Origin: CAZOWM01 sp964583615
GTDB taxonomy: Bacteria; Spirochaetota; B62-G9; DRHN01
DNA: 64,000 nucleotides
Assembly (NCBI GenBank): GCA_964583615.1
Contig: CAZOWM010000003.1
Location: forward strand, 1 to 64,000
Direction of reading: 5' to 3'
Part shown: positions 35,946-44,995 of the stretch, in pieces
Numbering within the stretch: position 1 is the first letter of the stretch
Layout of the letters: each line of letters begins with the position of its first letter
Position numbers and translations under genes: made by a program
The notes under the pieces: model-generated
What the model saw: only the letters and a program-made list of their open reading frames with translations
Databases searched by the model: none
What the model was told of the DNA's origin: nothing

Positions 35946-37700
35946 TTATATCCCCCGTTCGCCCAGTAATATTTTCAGCTGCTTGATATCATGTATGATT
36001 TTCTGACGATCATAGTCTTGAAAACGAGAGGGAACCATCTCTCGTGAAGTACACTCCATAACTGCGACGAGATTCTGGAGCTCTATCTCGTGCGGGTAGG
36101 TCGGCGGCACGAAATCTTCGATGGTTTGCTCGAGATCGGATTCATTGATGATGATGTGGTTGTTCATCGTGGCGAGAAATTTTGCACGGATCAGGATCGA
36201 TTCCAGGTCTGCACCGGAAAAATCAAAATTGCTTCGCTGCAACATACTGACGATATCGATTTTCTGAACTTTCATGCTGAGCTTTTTTACAAGAGTGTTG
36301 AACAAGAGCTGTTTTTCTTCGAGTGTTTCGGGGTAAAACAGTGCGAGGTGCTCCTCGGCCCTCCCCTGTCGTTTGAGGTCAATGGGGATGAGGTCAGGCC
36401 TGCACGTGATGAGAAACCAGATGATCTTTCCCCTGTATTCCGTGTTTCCCATAAAAGACGCAATCTGGGCGAATATCCTGTTGCTCGTGCCGGAATCACC
36501 TTCCTGGTTCCTGTGTCCGAGGAATGCATCCGCCTCATCGATCATCACCCCTACCGGTGCCATTGCCTTGAGTATATTGAGGATTTTCTCAAGATTCGAT
36601 TCCGTGACTCCCTGCCACTTGCTTCTGAAGTTTTGAAATTTCACGATTGGAATCCCGATCTCTCCTGCAAAGGCGGTAACCATAAATGATTTTCCAGTTC
36701 CCACGGGCCCTGAAATCAGGTATCCCATTGGCAGAACATCGAGCCTTCCCTGTTTTATCGCCCGAGCTGCACTCTTAAACCGTTTCTTTACAAAATCATG
36801 ACCTGAGACCATTGAGAGGTCGTATTCTGTCTCGATGAATTCCAGAAGCCCGATTGCCTCAGCCTCTATGATCTCCTTTTTCTTTTCCTTGAGATAATGA
36901 AGGTCTATCTCCCTGTTTTCCTGAAACGACTCTGCGGCGAGTTGGTGAATGTTCACAAGATTCAGCCCGCTTGTGACCCGCCCCATCATCTCTGCCGAAA
37001 GCCCACGCGAAACGATAAGCTCATCCTTTTTATGCAGATATTTGAAAAAACTCTCTCTCACCCGCTCGTCCGGAATAGGGATATTGACTTTCACGGTGCT
37101 CGGCGACCTGATGATCCGCGGGCTTAGATCTGCAAGGTTTTCTGTGAGGAGTATGATGGAAATGTCGTTTTCATTGAATATTGGATCTGTTGCCCACCGG
37201 TTGAGGGTGACGAGACAGTATCGGTCCTCATCGGTATAGTGCGAAATGTCAGTACTCGGAACAATCGTCTCTGCATAGTCAACGATCAAAACAATTCTCA
37301 GCTTTCGTCTGATGTTTTTGTAACAGTATTTCTCGAGGTAGTGAAATGCTTCCGAGGGGTCCTTGGAAAGAAAATCATCAGAACCCTCATTCCCGACGAT
37401 GGATTTCATCTCTGCGAGATATTCCTGCTTCATCTCAGGCTTGCAGAAGGTAATTCCGGAGGACCTGTCGTAATAAATGATGATGTCCCTGTTTCCGAAA
37501 AGTATGTCGGAAATATAACTCTGTATCTTTACAAAGATGAACTCCTCCTCATGCATCTTATGAGGAAGGTAATCTCGTATGTTTCCGTATACCACGTAAA
37601 GGTTTGCCGTCTTCGAGCAGTACTTGTAGGAAAGCTCCTGTGCCCAGGAGGGAAGAATCTTGATAAAAGGGAGGTGCTTCAGAATAAGCTGTTCAGCCAC
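35946..37700 (-). CDS. AAA-family ATPase, function unknown
   Basis: A cytoplasmic 584-residue protein with two ATPase-like halves. The N-terminal half (about 1-280) lacks a clear Walker A but keeps VLIVDYAETI and IILLTENLADLSPRI, as in a degenerate AAA domain. The C-terminal half is an active AAA module: Walker A SGPVGTGKSFMVTAFAGE near 335, Walker B VGVMIDEADAFLG, arginine-finger region RQGRAEEHLALFYP and a small helical lid. The layout recalls Ycf46-like ATPases. The start is GTG with GGGAG upstream. The gene ends four bases from the 6S RNA 3' end, convergent. Confidence 0.88.
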   Translation of the reverse strand: MAEQLILKHLPFIKILPSWAQELSYKYCSKTANLYVVYGNIRDYLPHKMHEEEFIFVKIQSYISDILFGNRDIIIYYDRSSGITFCKPEMKQEYLAEMKSIVGNEGSDDFLSKDPSEAFHYLEKYCYKNIRRKLRIVLIVDYAETIVPSTDISHYTDEDRYCLVTLNRWATDPIFNENDISIILLTENLADLSPRIIRSPSTVKVNIPIPDERVRESFFKYLHKKDELIVSRGLSAEMMGRVTSGLNLVNIHQLAAESFQENREIDLHYLKEKKKEIIEAEAIGLLEFIETEYDLSMVSGHDFVKKRFKSAARAIKQGRLDVLPMGYLISGPVGTGKSFMVTAFAGEIGIPIVKFQNFRSKWQGVTESNLEKILNILKAMAPVGVMIDEADAFLGHRNQEGDSGTSNRIFAQIASFMGNTEYRGKIIWFLITCRPDLIPIDLKRQGRAEEHLALFYPETLEEKQLLFNTLVKKLSMKVQKIDIVSMLQRSNFDFSGADLESILIRAKFLATMNNHIIINESDLEQTIEDFVPPTYPHEIELQNLVAVMECTSREMVPSRFQDYDRQKIIHDIKQLKILLGERGI

Positions 37701-37766
37701 GTTCTGCTCCCATGCTCTCTTATCCGTTCATTTAATATGTAATAATAATCATAACCGCGGGGTTAT

Positions 37767-38462
37767 TCAATGTTTAATACCGCCTATGAAGATTCTGGCG
37801 CACATGTTCATCAGAAAGGAAATGCCCAGCAGGATGAGCGCGCTGAAGCTCAGAAGCAGTTTGCCTGTGTACGGGAAAAACGGCGCGGTGATCGATATAA
37901 GCGCAATCACAGTAAACGCACAGATCGTTTTTTCTCCATATTTGACAAAGACGGGGAAAGTGTCGTCCGCCGGAAGCAGAAGAAGAATGAACTCATACCC
38001 GTACCGCATGAGCCCGATTATAAGAATCCATGCTTCCATGCCGGCGAATACGAAACCGTTCACTGACAGAGAGAGGGTGAAAAACGCATCGACTTCCATA
38101 TCGAGCTTTGCCCCGAAGACTGTGCACCCTTTCCAGCGTGCTATCATTCCATCGATTACATCTGTGAGCGCGGCAGCCGATATGAAAAAAAATTTATACA
38201 CAGTGAATTCCGGACGGAGCGCCATCCAGCACAGGAAAACCCCTCCCGCTCCAAGCCGGAAAAGCGTGACTATATTCTGCAGGCGCATGACTCTGTGGCG
38301 CTGTACGATCAGCAGAATGGCAAACATCGCAAAACCGTATCCCACCAACCCGAAAACAAGCCCGGAGACGTACGTACGTGTGTTTCCAAGAAAAAAAAGC
38401 GTACAGAACGCAATACAGATGAGAGAGTGCGTCAGTGCCCAGGAGTCTTTGGGCTTCCCCAT
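37767..38462 (-). CDS. CDP-alcohol phosphatidyltransferase family protein
   Basis: Inner-membrane enzyme of phospholipid head-group transfer, 231 residues with about six hydrophobic segments. The full family motif is visible as DG-MI-AR, then eight residues, G, three, D, three, D (DGMIARWKGCTVFGAKLDMEVD, counted with its spacing) near 100-121. The alcohol substrate (glycerol phosphate, inositol, serine or other) cannot be read. Its start overlaps the nitroreductase end by 31 bases and AGGA abuts the ATG, so a slightly later start is possible. Confidence 0.85.
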   Translation of the reverse strand: MGKPKDSWALTHSLICIAFCTLFFLGNTRTYVSGLVFGLVGYGFAMFAILLIVQRHRVMRLQNIVTLFRLGAGGVFLCWMALRPEFTVYKFFFISAAALTDVIDGMIARWKGCTVFGAKLDMEVDAFFTLSLSVNGFVFAGMEAWILIIGLMRYGYEFILLLLPADDTFPVFVKYGEKTICAFTVIALISITAPFFPYTGKLLLSFSALILLGISFLMNMCARIFIGGIKH

Positions 38463-38968
38463 TCCTCGTAAAACACGATCTTTTCGATTGGGAGTCTGTC
38501 CTTTTCTCGTAGCGTGCCTTCCTTTGGATATCCGAGAGTGAGCAGTTCCACGACCTTGATATGATCCGGTATTTCAAGAAGTTTCTTCACTTCGTCCTCA
38601 TAAAAGGCCCCGATCCAGCACGTGCCCAATCCCAATCCCACAGCCCGAAGTGTGATATGGTCGATCGCGATTGCAACGTCGATCGGATAGCAGAGCTGAC
38701 CACAGCGCATCTCATGATAATCGGTATCCGCACAGCAGGCCAGTATACATGGAGCATTCCCGACAAAGAGCTGCCCTGCCGCGGCTTTCGACATTTTCTG
38801 CCGCTTTGTGCTGTCGGTGACAACGACGAAACGCCATTCCTGCCGGTTTCCGGCAGAAGGTGCAAGCCGTGCCGCTTCAACAACTGCCTCGATCTTTTGC
38901 TTTTCCACCGGGCGGTCTGCATATTCTCTCACGCTCTGTCTACTTCTGATTGCTTCCTCTACTGTCAT
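38432..38968 (-). CDS. nitroreductase family protein
   Basis: FMN-dependent oxidoreductase fold, 178 residues. FMN-binding N-terminal RSRQSVREYADRPVE, then APSAGNRQEWRFVVV near 36-50, and a C-terminal GLGTCWIGAFYEDEVKKLL are typical. The substrate is unknown. It overlaps the CDP-alcohol phosphatidyltransferase gene and diverges from iorA. Confidence 0.9.
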   Translation of the reverse strand: MTVEEAIRSRQSVREYADRPVEKQKIEAVVEAARLAPSAGNRQEWRFVVVTDSTKRQKMSKAAAGQLFVGNAPCILACCADTDYHEMRCGQLCYPIDVAIAIDHITLRAVGLGLGTCWIGAFYEDEVKKLLEIPDHIKVVELLTLGYPKEGTLREKDRLPIEKIVFYEEWGSPKTPGH

Positions 38969-39142
38969 TATTTCCCCTCACAATTTTTTCATCATTATAA
39001 ACGTATTCCAGCAGATTTTTCAACAAACTTCATGGCCATCTATTCCACGGAACGCCGACGCGCACAGTACAAAAAAGCGTTCTTTCTTTTTACTGCAAAA
39101 AACGGTATTTTATATGGCTAAATAGCTTTACGAGGGGTCGGC

Positions 39143-40921
39143 ATGAAGAAACTTCTTTCAGGGAACGAGGCAATCGCACGAGGAGCGTACGAATACGGAG
39201 TGAAGGTTGCGGCGGGTTATCCCGGAACGCCGAGTACTGAAATACTCGAAAACCTCTCGCGGTATGAAGGTGTGTACGTCGAGTGGGCTCCGAACGAGAA
39301 AGTCGCTCTTGAGGTCGCGATCGGCGCATCTCTCACCGGTATCAGAGCCATGGCCACCATGAAGCATGTGGGGTTAAACGTCGCAGCAGACCCGCTCATG
39401 ACATTCTCCTACACGGGAGTGGAAGGAGGGCTGGTCATTGTGGTCGCGGATGACCCGGGAATGCACTCATCACAAAACGAACAGGATTCAAGAAATTATG
39501 CACGCTTTGCGAAGGTCCCTCTTCTGGAGCCGTCTGACTCGGATGAAGCAAAGCGATTCCTCGGGCTCGCATTCGAGATTTCCGAACAGTACGATACCCC
39601 GGTCATTGTGCGGTCAACTACGAGAATATCCCACTCCAAGGGCATCGTGAACCTGGAAGAACGAGTTTTTGAAGACCGCACTCCCGACTACCGGAGACAA
39701 CCCTCCAAGTATCTGATGGTTCCCTCCTATGCGAGAAACAGGAGGATTGCGGTCGAAGAACGGAGCAAAAAATTGCGCGAGCTTGCAAACACCTTTCCTG
39801 AGAATAAAAATATTTGCGGCAACTCGAGGCTTGGAATCATCACATCCAGCATTTCCTATCAGTACGTCAGGGAAATCTTTCACGACGCCTCAATACTGAA
39901 ACTCTCGCTGTCCTATCCCTTTCCGGACAAACTCATAAGCAATTTCATATCTGAGGTGGAAAATGTTTTCGTTGTCGAGGAGCTGGATCCCTTCATCGAA
40001 GAACACGTTCGTGCGCTCGGTGCCACCCCTGTAGGAACCGAACTCGTGCCGTGTATCGGAGAGCTCAATCCAGATATCCTTCTCGATGCGCGAAAACAGC
40101 TCGCAGCGCACGGTCTTTTCGAAATGAACACCGAGTTTCCCGCACAGATAAAACTGAAACAGGATTTCCCTCTCCCTGCTCGTCCGCCGGTTCTCTGCCC
40201 GGGATGCGCACACAGGGGGGTATTCTATACACTGAAGCAGTTCAATCCAGTGGTAATCGGAGACATCGGCTGCTACAGCCTCGGTGGGCTTGCACCCCTC
40301 GACAGCATGGACGCAATCATCTGTATGGGAGCGGGTGTGAGTGCAGCGATGGGTGTGTCCAAAAGCGGCCTTGACAGACCTGTGGTAGGCATAGTAGGCG
40401 ACTCTACATTCTTTCACTCTGGAATAACCGGGCTTCTTGATATCGGCTACAACAATGGAAATCTCACGATCATCGTTCTGGACAACCGTGTGACCGCCAT
40501 GACCGGACATCAACAAAACCCGGGAACCGGAGTTACTCTGAGCGGGGAGCACAGCTTTCAGGCCCGGATTGAAAAATTCGCAGAGGCCTCTGGAATCACA
40601 AGGATTCGTGTATTCGACCCATACGACCTGGCGCAGACCGCAGCAGTGATGAACGAAGAACTCCACTGCGGGCAGGCATCGCTCCTCATATCCAGACGTC
40701 CCTGCGTGCTCATTCAGGAAAGAAAAGAGTTCGCCGTGTATGCAATCGATGAGGAAGCATGCAGGGCATGCGGGAAATGTTTGAAGCTGGGCTGTCCTGC
40801 CATTGAAAAAAAGACCGGTGCCGGGGGAAAATGGGTCGCATTTATCAGTCCGACTCTCTGCACAGGCTGCTCCGTGTGCGCACAGGTATGTCCGTTTGAC
40901 GCAATTGGTGAACAACAATGA
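39143..40921 (+). CDS. iorA: indolepyruvate ferredoxin oxidoreductase, alpha subunit
   Basis: Oxidises aryl-pyruvates from aromatic amino acids to acyl-CoA with thiamine diphosphate and reduced ferredoxin. The 592 residues include the pyrimidine-binding domain (about 1-190), the ThDP/Mg domain with CPGCAHRG (about 350) and GDIGCYSL to GDSTFFHSG, and a C-terminal two-cluster ferredoxin domain (ACRACGKCLKLGCP and LCTGCSVCAQVCP). It is full length. The beta subunit gene iorB, often adjacent, is not here; the start of a truncated transporter overlaps the stop codon. Confidence 0.95.
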   Translation: MKKLLSGNEAIARGAYEYGVKVAAGYPGTPSTEILENLSRYEGVYVEWAPNEKVALEVAIGASLTGIRAMATMKHVGLNVAADPLMTFSYTGVEGGLVIVVADDPGMHSSQNEQDSRNYARFAKVPLLEPSDSDEAKRFLGLAFEISEQYDTPVIVRSTTRISHSKGIVNLEERVFEDRTPDYRRQPSKYLMVPSYARNRRIAVEERSKKLRELANTFPENKNICGNSRLGIITSSISYQYVREIFHDASILKLSLSYPFPDKLISNFISEVENVFVVEELDPFIEEHVRALGATPVGTELVPCIGELNPDILLDARKQLAAHGLFEMNTEFPAQIKLKQDFPLPARPPVLCPGCAHRGVFYTLKQFNPVVIGDIGCYSLGGLAPLDSMDAIICMGAGVSAAMGVSKSGLDRPVVGIVGDSTFFHSGITGLLDIGYNNGNLTIIVLDNRVTAMTGHQQNPGTGVTLSGEHSFQARIEKFAEASGITRIRVFDPYDLAQTAAVMNEELHCGQASLLISRRPCVLIQERKEFAVYAIDEEACRACGKCLKLGCPAIEKKTGAGGKWVAFISPTLCTGCSVCAQVCPFDAIGEQQ

Positions 40922-41073
40922 AGACATGGCTGTTTTACAGCGTTATCACCCTTTTTCTCTGGGGGTTTTGGGGATTCTTGGGAAAAGCTGCGGCGGAGAA
41001 CATACCAAGCAGGACTCTTCTGGTGCTCGCGTGTCTCGGGTTTGCGCTCGCGTTTCCGATCACAGAAGAATAA
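40918..41073 (+). pseudogene. truncated EamA-type transporter, N-terminal fragment
   Basis: An ATGA overlap with iorA opens a 51-codon frame, MKTWLFYSVITLFLWGFWGF then LGKAAAENIPSRTLLVLACLG, ending at TAA 41071-41073. This resembles the first membrane segment and part of the second of EamA/DMT transporters, which normally have ten segments and ~290 residues. Nothing homologous follows in other frames before the asd promoter. The rest appears to have been deleted. It is not the same sequence as the intact EamA gene at 58738. Confidence 0.6.
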
Positions 41074-41112
41074 TATTTGCCTTTACACAGGAAATGAGCG
41101 CACAGATACTTT

Positions 41113-41141
41113 TTGTCCCTGCAAGGTGATCGTATTATATT
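41113..41141 (+). promoter_or_regulatory. sigma-70 promoter of asd
   Basis: TTGTCC (41113-41118), exactly 17 bases, then TATATT (41136-41141). The start would be near 41148, about 59 bases before the asd ATG. Confidence 0.6.
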
Positions 41142-41206
41142 ACACATTTAATAAGCGGCGTGGGCTCACTAAATCACACGTGTTTCAGAAGAAGGAGGTC
41201 GCGGAC

Positions 41207-42220
41207 ATGGGATACAGGGTTGCGGTCGTGGGTGTGAGCGGGGCTGTTGGTCAGGAATTTCTGAAAGTGCTCTCGGGGAGAAACTTTCCAATAGATGATC
41301 TCAGGCTTTTCGGCTCTCACAGAAGTGCGGGAAGGGAATACATTTTCAAGGATGAGAAAGTTATAGTCTCCGAGCTGAAAAAAAACGATGACTTCAAGAA
41401 TATCGACATTGCGCTCACTTCAGCGGGAGCCGGCACATCCCGGGAATTCTGGGAAACGATCACCAAACACGACGCGTTGATGATAGATAATTCCAGCGCT
41501 TTCAGGATGGAAGACGATGTCCCTCTTGTCGTGCCTGAGGTGAATCCGGATGACTGCAAAAACCGCCCGCGCAACATAATCGCAAACCCAAACTGCTCCA
41601 CCATCCAGATGGTCGTTGCGCTCAAAGCAATCGAGAACCTTTCCCACATACACACCGTGCATGTGGCCACCTATCAGGCAGCAAGCGGAGCGGGAAACCT
41701 CGCGATGCAGGAACTTGAGAATCAGGCTCGCCAGTATGTGCACGGCGAAAATCTCGAAATCGGCAAATTTCAACATCAACTATTTTTCAATGTGATCCCT
41801 CATATTGACGTGTTTCTTGACAATTTCTACACAAAAGAAGAGATGAAGATGCACCATGAGACGCAAAAGATCATGCACTCAGACGTCAAGGTCAGCGCAA
41901 CGGCGGTACGAATTCCCATCATGAGGGCGCATTCCGAGGCGATATGGGCCGAAACGGAAAAAGAGCTCACCGTGCAGGAGGTCCGGGAGGCGTTCAGGAA
42001 TGCGGACGGCATCACCCTTGTTGACAACCCCTCCAGGAACGAATACCCGATGCCGCTCATGGCATCAGGAACGGATGACGTCTATGTGGGACGGGTGCGA
42101 AAGGATACCACCTCTCCGAATGGGATTGCGTTCTGGTGCGTTGCAGATCAGATCAGAAAGGGCGCGGCCCTGAATGCGGTGCAGATCGCAGAAGCGTGCA
42201 TTGCAGAGGGGTGGGTCTAG
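41207..42220 (+). CDS. asd: aspartate-semialdehyde dehydrogenase
   Basis: Makes aspartate semialdehyde for lysine, threonine, methionine and diaminopimelate. The 337 residues carry the NADP motif VVGVSGAVGQEFL at the start and the catalytic cysteine in NPNCSTIQMVVALKAI near 130. The substrate-binding AVRIPIMRAHSEAIW and C-terminal LNAVQIAE are intact. ATG 41207 has GAAGGAGG upstream; a longer frame from 41042 crosses the promoter and is rejected. It converges on the ApgM-family gene. Confidence 0.95.
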   Translation: MGYRVAVVGVSGAVGQEFLKVLSGRNFPIDDLRLFGSHRSAGREYIFKDEKVIVSELKKNDDFKNIDIALTSAGAGTSREFWETITKHDALMIDNSSAFRMEDDVPLVVPEVNPDDCKNRPRNIIANPNCSTIQMVVALKAIENLSHIHTVHVATYQAASGAGNLAMQELENQARQYVHGENLEIGKFQHQLFFNVIPHIDVFLDNFYTKEEMKMHHETQKIMHSDVKVSATAVRIPIMRAHSEAIWAETEKELTVQEVREAFRNADGITLVDNPSRNEYPMPLMASGTDDVYVGRVRKDTTSPNGIAFWCVADQIRKGAALNAVQIAEACIAEGWV

Positions 42221-42254
42221 CCGGCACCGCCGTAACAGAGTGTATTGCGGCTGC

Positions 42255-43436
42255 TCATTTCCCCTTTAAGAGCAGTTCAATGAGTTTGTGTCCCTGTTCA
42301 ATGAAGATGCCGGACCGCTTCGCCATTTTTTCGGAATAGCCCTCCACCTCGTTCGGTTCTACTCCGCTTCCGTACAGAATGAAAGGAACGGGTTCCGAAG
42401 AATGGGTTTTCGTTCGGATGGGAGTTGGATGGTCTGGCATGATGAGCATCCGATAATCCCCTTCGAGCCTGGGGAGAATGCTTCCGAGCAGCCGGGAATC
42501 AAAATCCTCGATTGCCTTTACCTTCAGCTGTGCATCACCCTGATGACCCGTTTCATCCGGCGCTTCAACATGAACGAACACAAAATCTTTCGTCTGAAGT
42601 GCGCGGATCGCCGCATCCGCCTTCCCCTCATAGTTCGTGTCCACAAATCCGGTCGCCCCTTCTACATGCACCACTTCGAGGCCCGCAAGAACACCGATGC
42701 CCCGTATCAGGTCCACTGCGGTGATTACGGAACCCGAAATACCGTATGTGTCTTCGAACCGCACGAGGCCTGGCCTGTATCCGTGCCCCCACAGCCATAT
42801 CTGTGTTGCCGGTAGTTTTTCTTCCTGCAGCCGCCTCCTGTTGACCTCTTCTGCGGCCAGAATAGGTATTGAGCTTTCCATGAGGGAGCGAACGAGATCC
42901 TGGTTCTGCCCATTTGGGAGATAGGAGCTTATGCTCTTTCCGGAAATGTCATGGGGTGGGGTACAGAAAAGATCCTGAAACGAACCTTTCAGCACACAGA
43001 TGTGCCGATAATCCACACCCGGATAAAAACGTACTCCATCGTTGGCAAGTGAAGTGTTGAGTGCATGGATAAGCTTTTTTGCCTCGGCGGTCGAAATGTG
43101 CTCCGAGGAGTAATCGTTCATCTGCCCATTTCGCACGTTTACCAGATTGCACCTGAAAGCGCAGTCATCCTCCCCGAGCGGGATTCCCATGCTCGCCGCC
43201 TCGAGGGGGCCTCGCCCCGTGTAGTACGTGCGCGGATTGAAACCGAGAAGACTGAGATTTGCCACATCACTTCCAGGCGGAAGCCCTTCAGGAATTGTCC
43301 TCACCATTCCGACAATACCTTCACGTGCACACCGGTTCATATTCACAATACGCGCGGCTTCGAGAGGAGTCCTGTCCCCAAGTGAGGGCACAGGCTCGTC
43401 CGCCATACCGTCTCCGACAACAAACAGAAATTTCAT
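42255..43436 (-). CDS. ApgM-family phosphoglycerate mutase or proposed homoserine kinase
   Basis: Alkaline-phosphatase superfamily enzyme of 393 residues. The metal site and nucleophile are visible: VVGDGMAD at the start, PPGSDVANLSLLG with the serine near 55, EAPDETGHQGD, and MPDHPTP with THSSEPVPF. Bacterial proteins of this type are named cofactor-independent phosphoglycerate mutase (archaeal type), but a subgroup has been proposed as homoserine kinase from its threonine-gene neighbours. Here it ends the serine/glycine operon and also faces asd, so context supports either. It could also act on phosphoserine; that is speculation. Confidence 0.9.
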   Translation of the reverse strand: MKFLFVVGDGMADEPVPSLGDRTPLEAARIVNMNRCAREGIVGMVRTIPEGLPPGSDVANLSLLGFNPRTYYTGRGPLEAASMGIPLGEDDCAFRCNLVNVRNGQMNDYSSEHISTAEAKKLIHALNTSLANDGVRFYPGVDYRHICVLKGSFQDLFCTPPHDISGKSISSYLPNGQNQDLVRSLMESSIPILAAEEVNRRRLQEEKLPATQIWLWGHGYRPGLVRFEDTYGISGSVITAVDLIRGIGVLAGLEVVHVEGATGFVDTNYEGKADAAIRALQTKDFVFVHVEAPDETGHQGDAQLKVKAIEDFDSRLLGSILPRLEGDYRMLIMPDHPTPIRTKTHSSEPVPFILYGSGVEPNEVEGYSEKMAKRSGIFIEQGHKLIELLLKGK

Positions 43437-43492
43437 GATTTATCCGTTTCTTTGTAAGATAGTGGATAACGGCGATTTCTTAAAGAAAAAAC

Positions 43493-44977
43493 TCAGCTGT
43501 GAGAGGGGGGCCATCTGAGAACCGGATTTCGTGCTGCTTTCACCTCATCGACCCTGTTGATTTTTGATTTTCTCGGCGCTTTCTTCAGTTCCTTCGGGCG
43601 CTCTTTTGCAGCCTCCGCGATCTGGATCATGGCATCGATAAATCGGTCAATGGTTTCCCTGCTCTCGGTTTCAGTCGGCTCGATCATCAGAGCCCCATCC
43701 ACCACAAGGGGAAAATAAATCGTGGGTGGATGGAACCCGTGGTCGATGAGATTTTTTGCGATATCGAGTGTCGTGATTCCCAGTGGCTTCTGCTCCTTGT
43801 CGGTAAAAACGCATTCGTGCATGCAGTTTTTGTCGTAAGGAAGATGATAATACGGCTTGAGCTTCGAGCGAATATAATTCGCGTTCACAACGGCAGTTGT
43901 GCTCGCCTGTCTCAAACCCCGTGCTCCCATAGAACATATATACGAATAGGCCTTAACGCAGACTAGAAAATTCCCGTAAAAACTTCGCACCTTTCCGATG
44001 GTCTGAGGGCGGTCGTAGCCGAATCTGAACTCCTCGCCTTCCTTTTCCACGCGTGGAACGGGAAGATAAGGTTCGAAAACCGACTTCACTGCAATGGGCC
44101 CCGAACCTGGTCCTCCGCCGCCGTGCGGAGTCGAAAAAGTCTTGTGGAGGTTCATATGAACGATATCGACCCCAAGTTTTCCTACCTTCACGATTCCCAT
44201 GAGTGCGTTGAGATTTGCACCGTCGCAGTACACAAAACCGCCCTTTTTGTGAACGATCTCGGATATCGCAGCAATATGCGACTCGAACAGACCGAGCGTA
44301 TTGGGATTCGTGATCATGATCGCCGCAACGTCCTCGTCCATGAGGGAAGCGACGGTATCCGGCTCGAGTATCCCCTCTTTGCCGGATTTCACCGGTACCG
44401 TCTCGAAGCCGCACATTGCCACACTTGCAGGGTTGGTCCCGTGAGCCGTATCCGGAATCAACACCTTGTGACGTGTGCTGTTCTTTTGCGTACAATATGC
44501 TTTGATGATCATCATTGCGGTCAGTTCACCGTGAGCCCCTGCGGCGGGCTGGAGCGTCACGCAATCCATTCCGGTGATTTCTGCCAGAAATTGTTCAAGC
44601 TCCCACAGTACACGCAAACACCCCTGACAAAGGGATTCCGGTTGAAAGGGATGGCACAATGTGAATCCTCGAAGCGCTGCGATATCTTCGTTGATCTTCG
44701 GGTTGTACTTCATAGTGCACGATCCGAGGGGATAGAATCCGGTATCAACCCCGTAGTTCCAGTTTGAAAGTCTCGTAAAATGCCGAACGAGCTCGACCTC
44801 GCTTATTTCGGGGAATCCGTTTATTTCATCCCGCATGAGAGATTCAGGAATCGAGCTTTCCGACAAAGGTTTTTCTGTTTCAGGCTCAGGCAGAGAAAAA
44901 GCAGTCCTTCCCGGCGACCCAATTTCGAAAATGAGAGGCTCATCGTGAGCCAGCGTCGTTATGCCCAGAGATTTCAT
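43493..44977 (-). CDS. gcvPB: glycine dehydrogenase (decarboxylating) subunit 2
   Basis: PLP-bearing half of the two-subunit P protein of the glycine cleavage system; it decarboxylates glycine and loads aminomethyl onto GcvH. The 494 residues contain the PLP lysine in MNLHKTFSTPHGGGGPG near 270, and the DTAHGTNPASVAMCGF segment. The basic C-terminal tail is longer than usual. It starts 18 bases after gcvPA. Confidence 0.96.
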   Translation of the reverse strand: MKSLGITTLAHDEPLIFEIGSPGRTAFSLPEPETEKPLSESSIPESLMRDEINGFPEISEVELVRHFTRLSNWNYGVDTGFYPLGSCTMKYNPKINEDIAALRGFTLCHPFQPESLCQGCLRVLWELEQFLAEITGMDCVTLQPAAGAHGELTAMMIIKAYCTQKNSTRHKVLIPDTAHGTNPASVAMCGFETVPVKSGKEGILEPDTVASLMDEDVAAIMITNPNTLGLFESHIAAISEIVHKKGGFVYCDGANLNALMGIVKVGKLGVDIVHMNLHKTFSTPHGGGGPGSGPIAVKSVFEPYLPVPRVEKEGEEFRFGYDRPQTIGKVRSFYGNFLVCVKAYSYICSMGARGLRQASTTAVVNANYIRSKLKPYYHLPYDKNCMHECVFTDKEQKPLGITTLDIAKNLIDHGFHPPTIYFPLVVDGALMIEPTETESRETIDRFIDAMIQIAEAAKERPKELKKAPRKSKINRVDEVKAARNPVLRWPPSHS

Positions 44978-44995
44978 TTCCGTTTTCCTTTCGAT

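Noticed and set aside
39890..40927. 345-codon open frame on the minus strand
   Set aside because: Antisense to iorA, which has complete family motifs.
41042..41206. N-terminal extension of asd
   Set aside because: It crosses the asd promoter and lacks a ribosome site; the protein family starts at the ATG at 41207.
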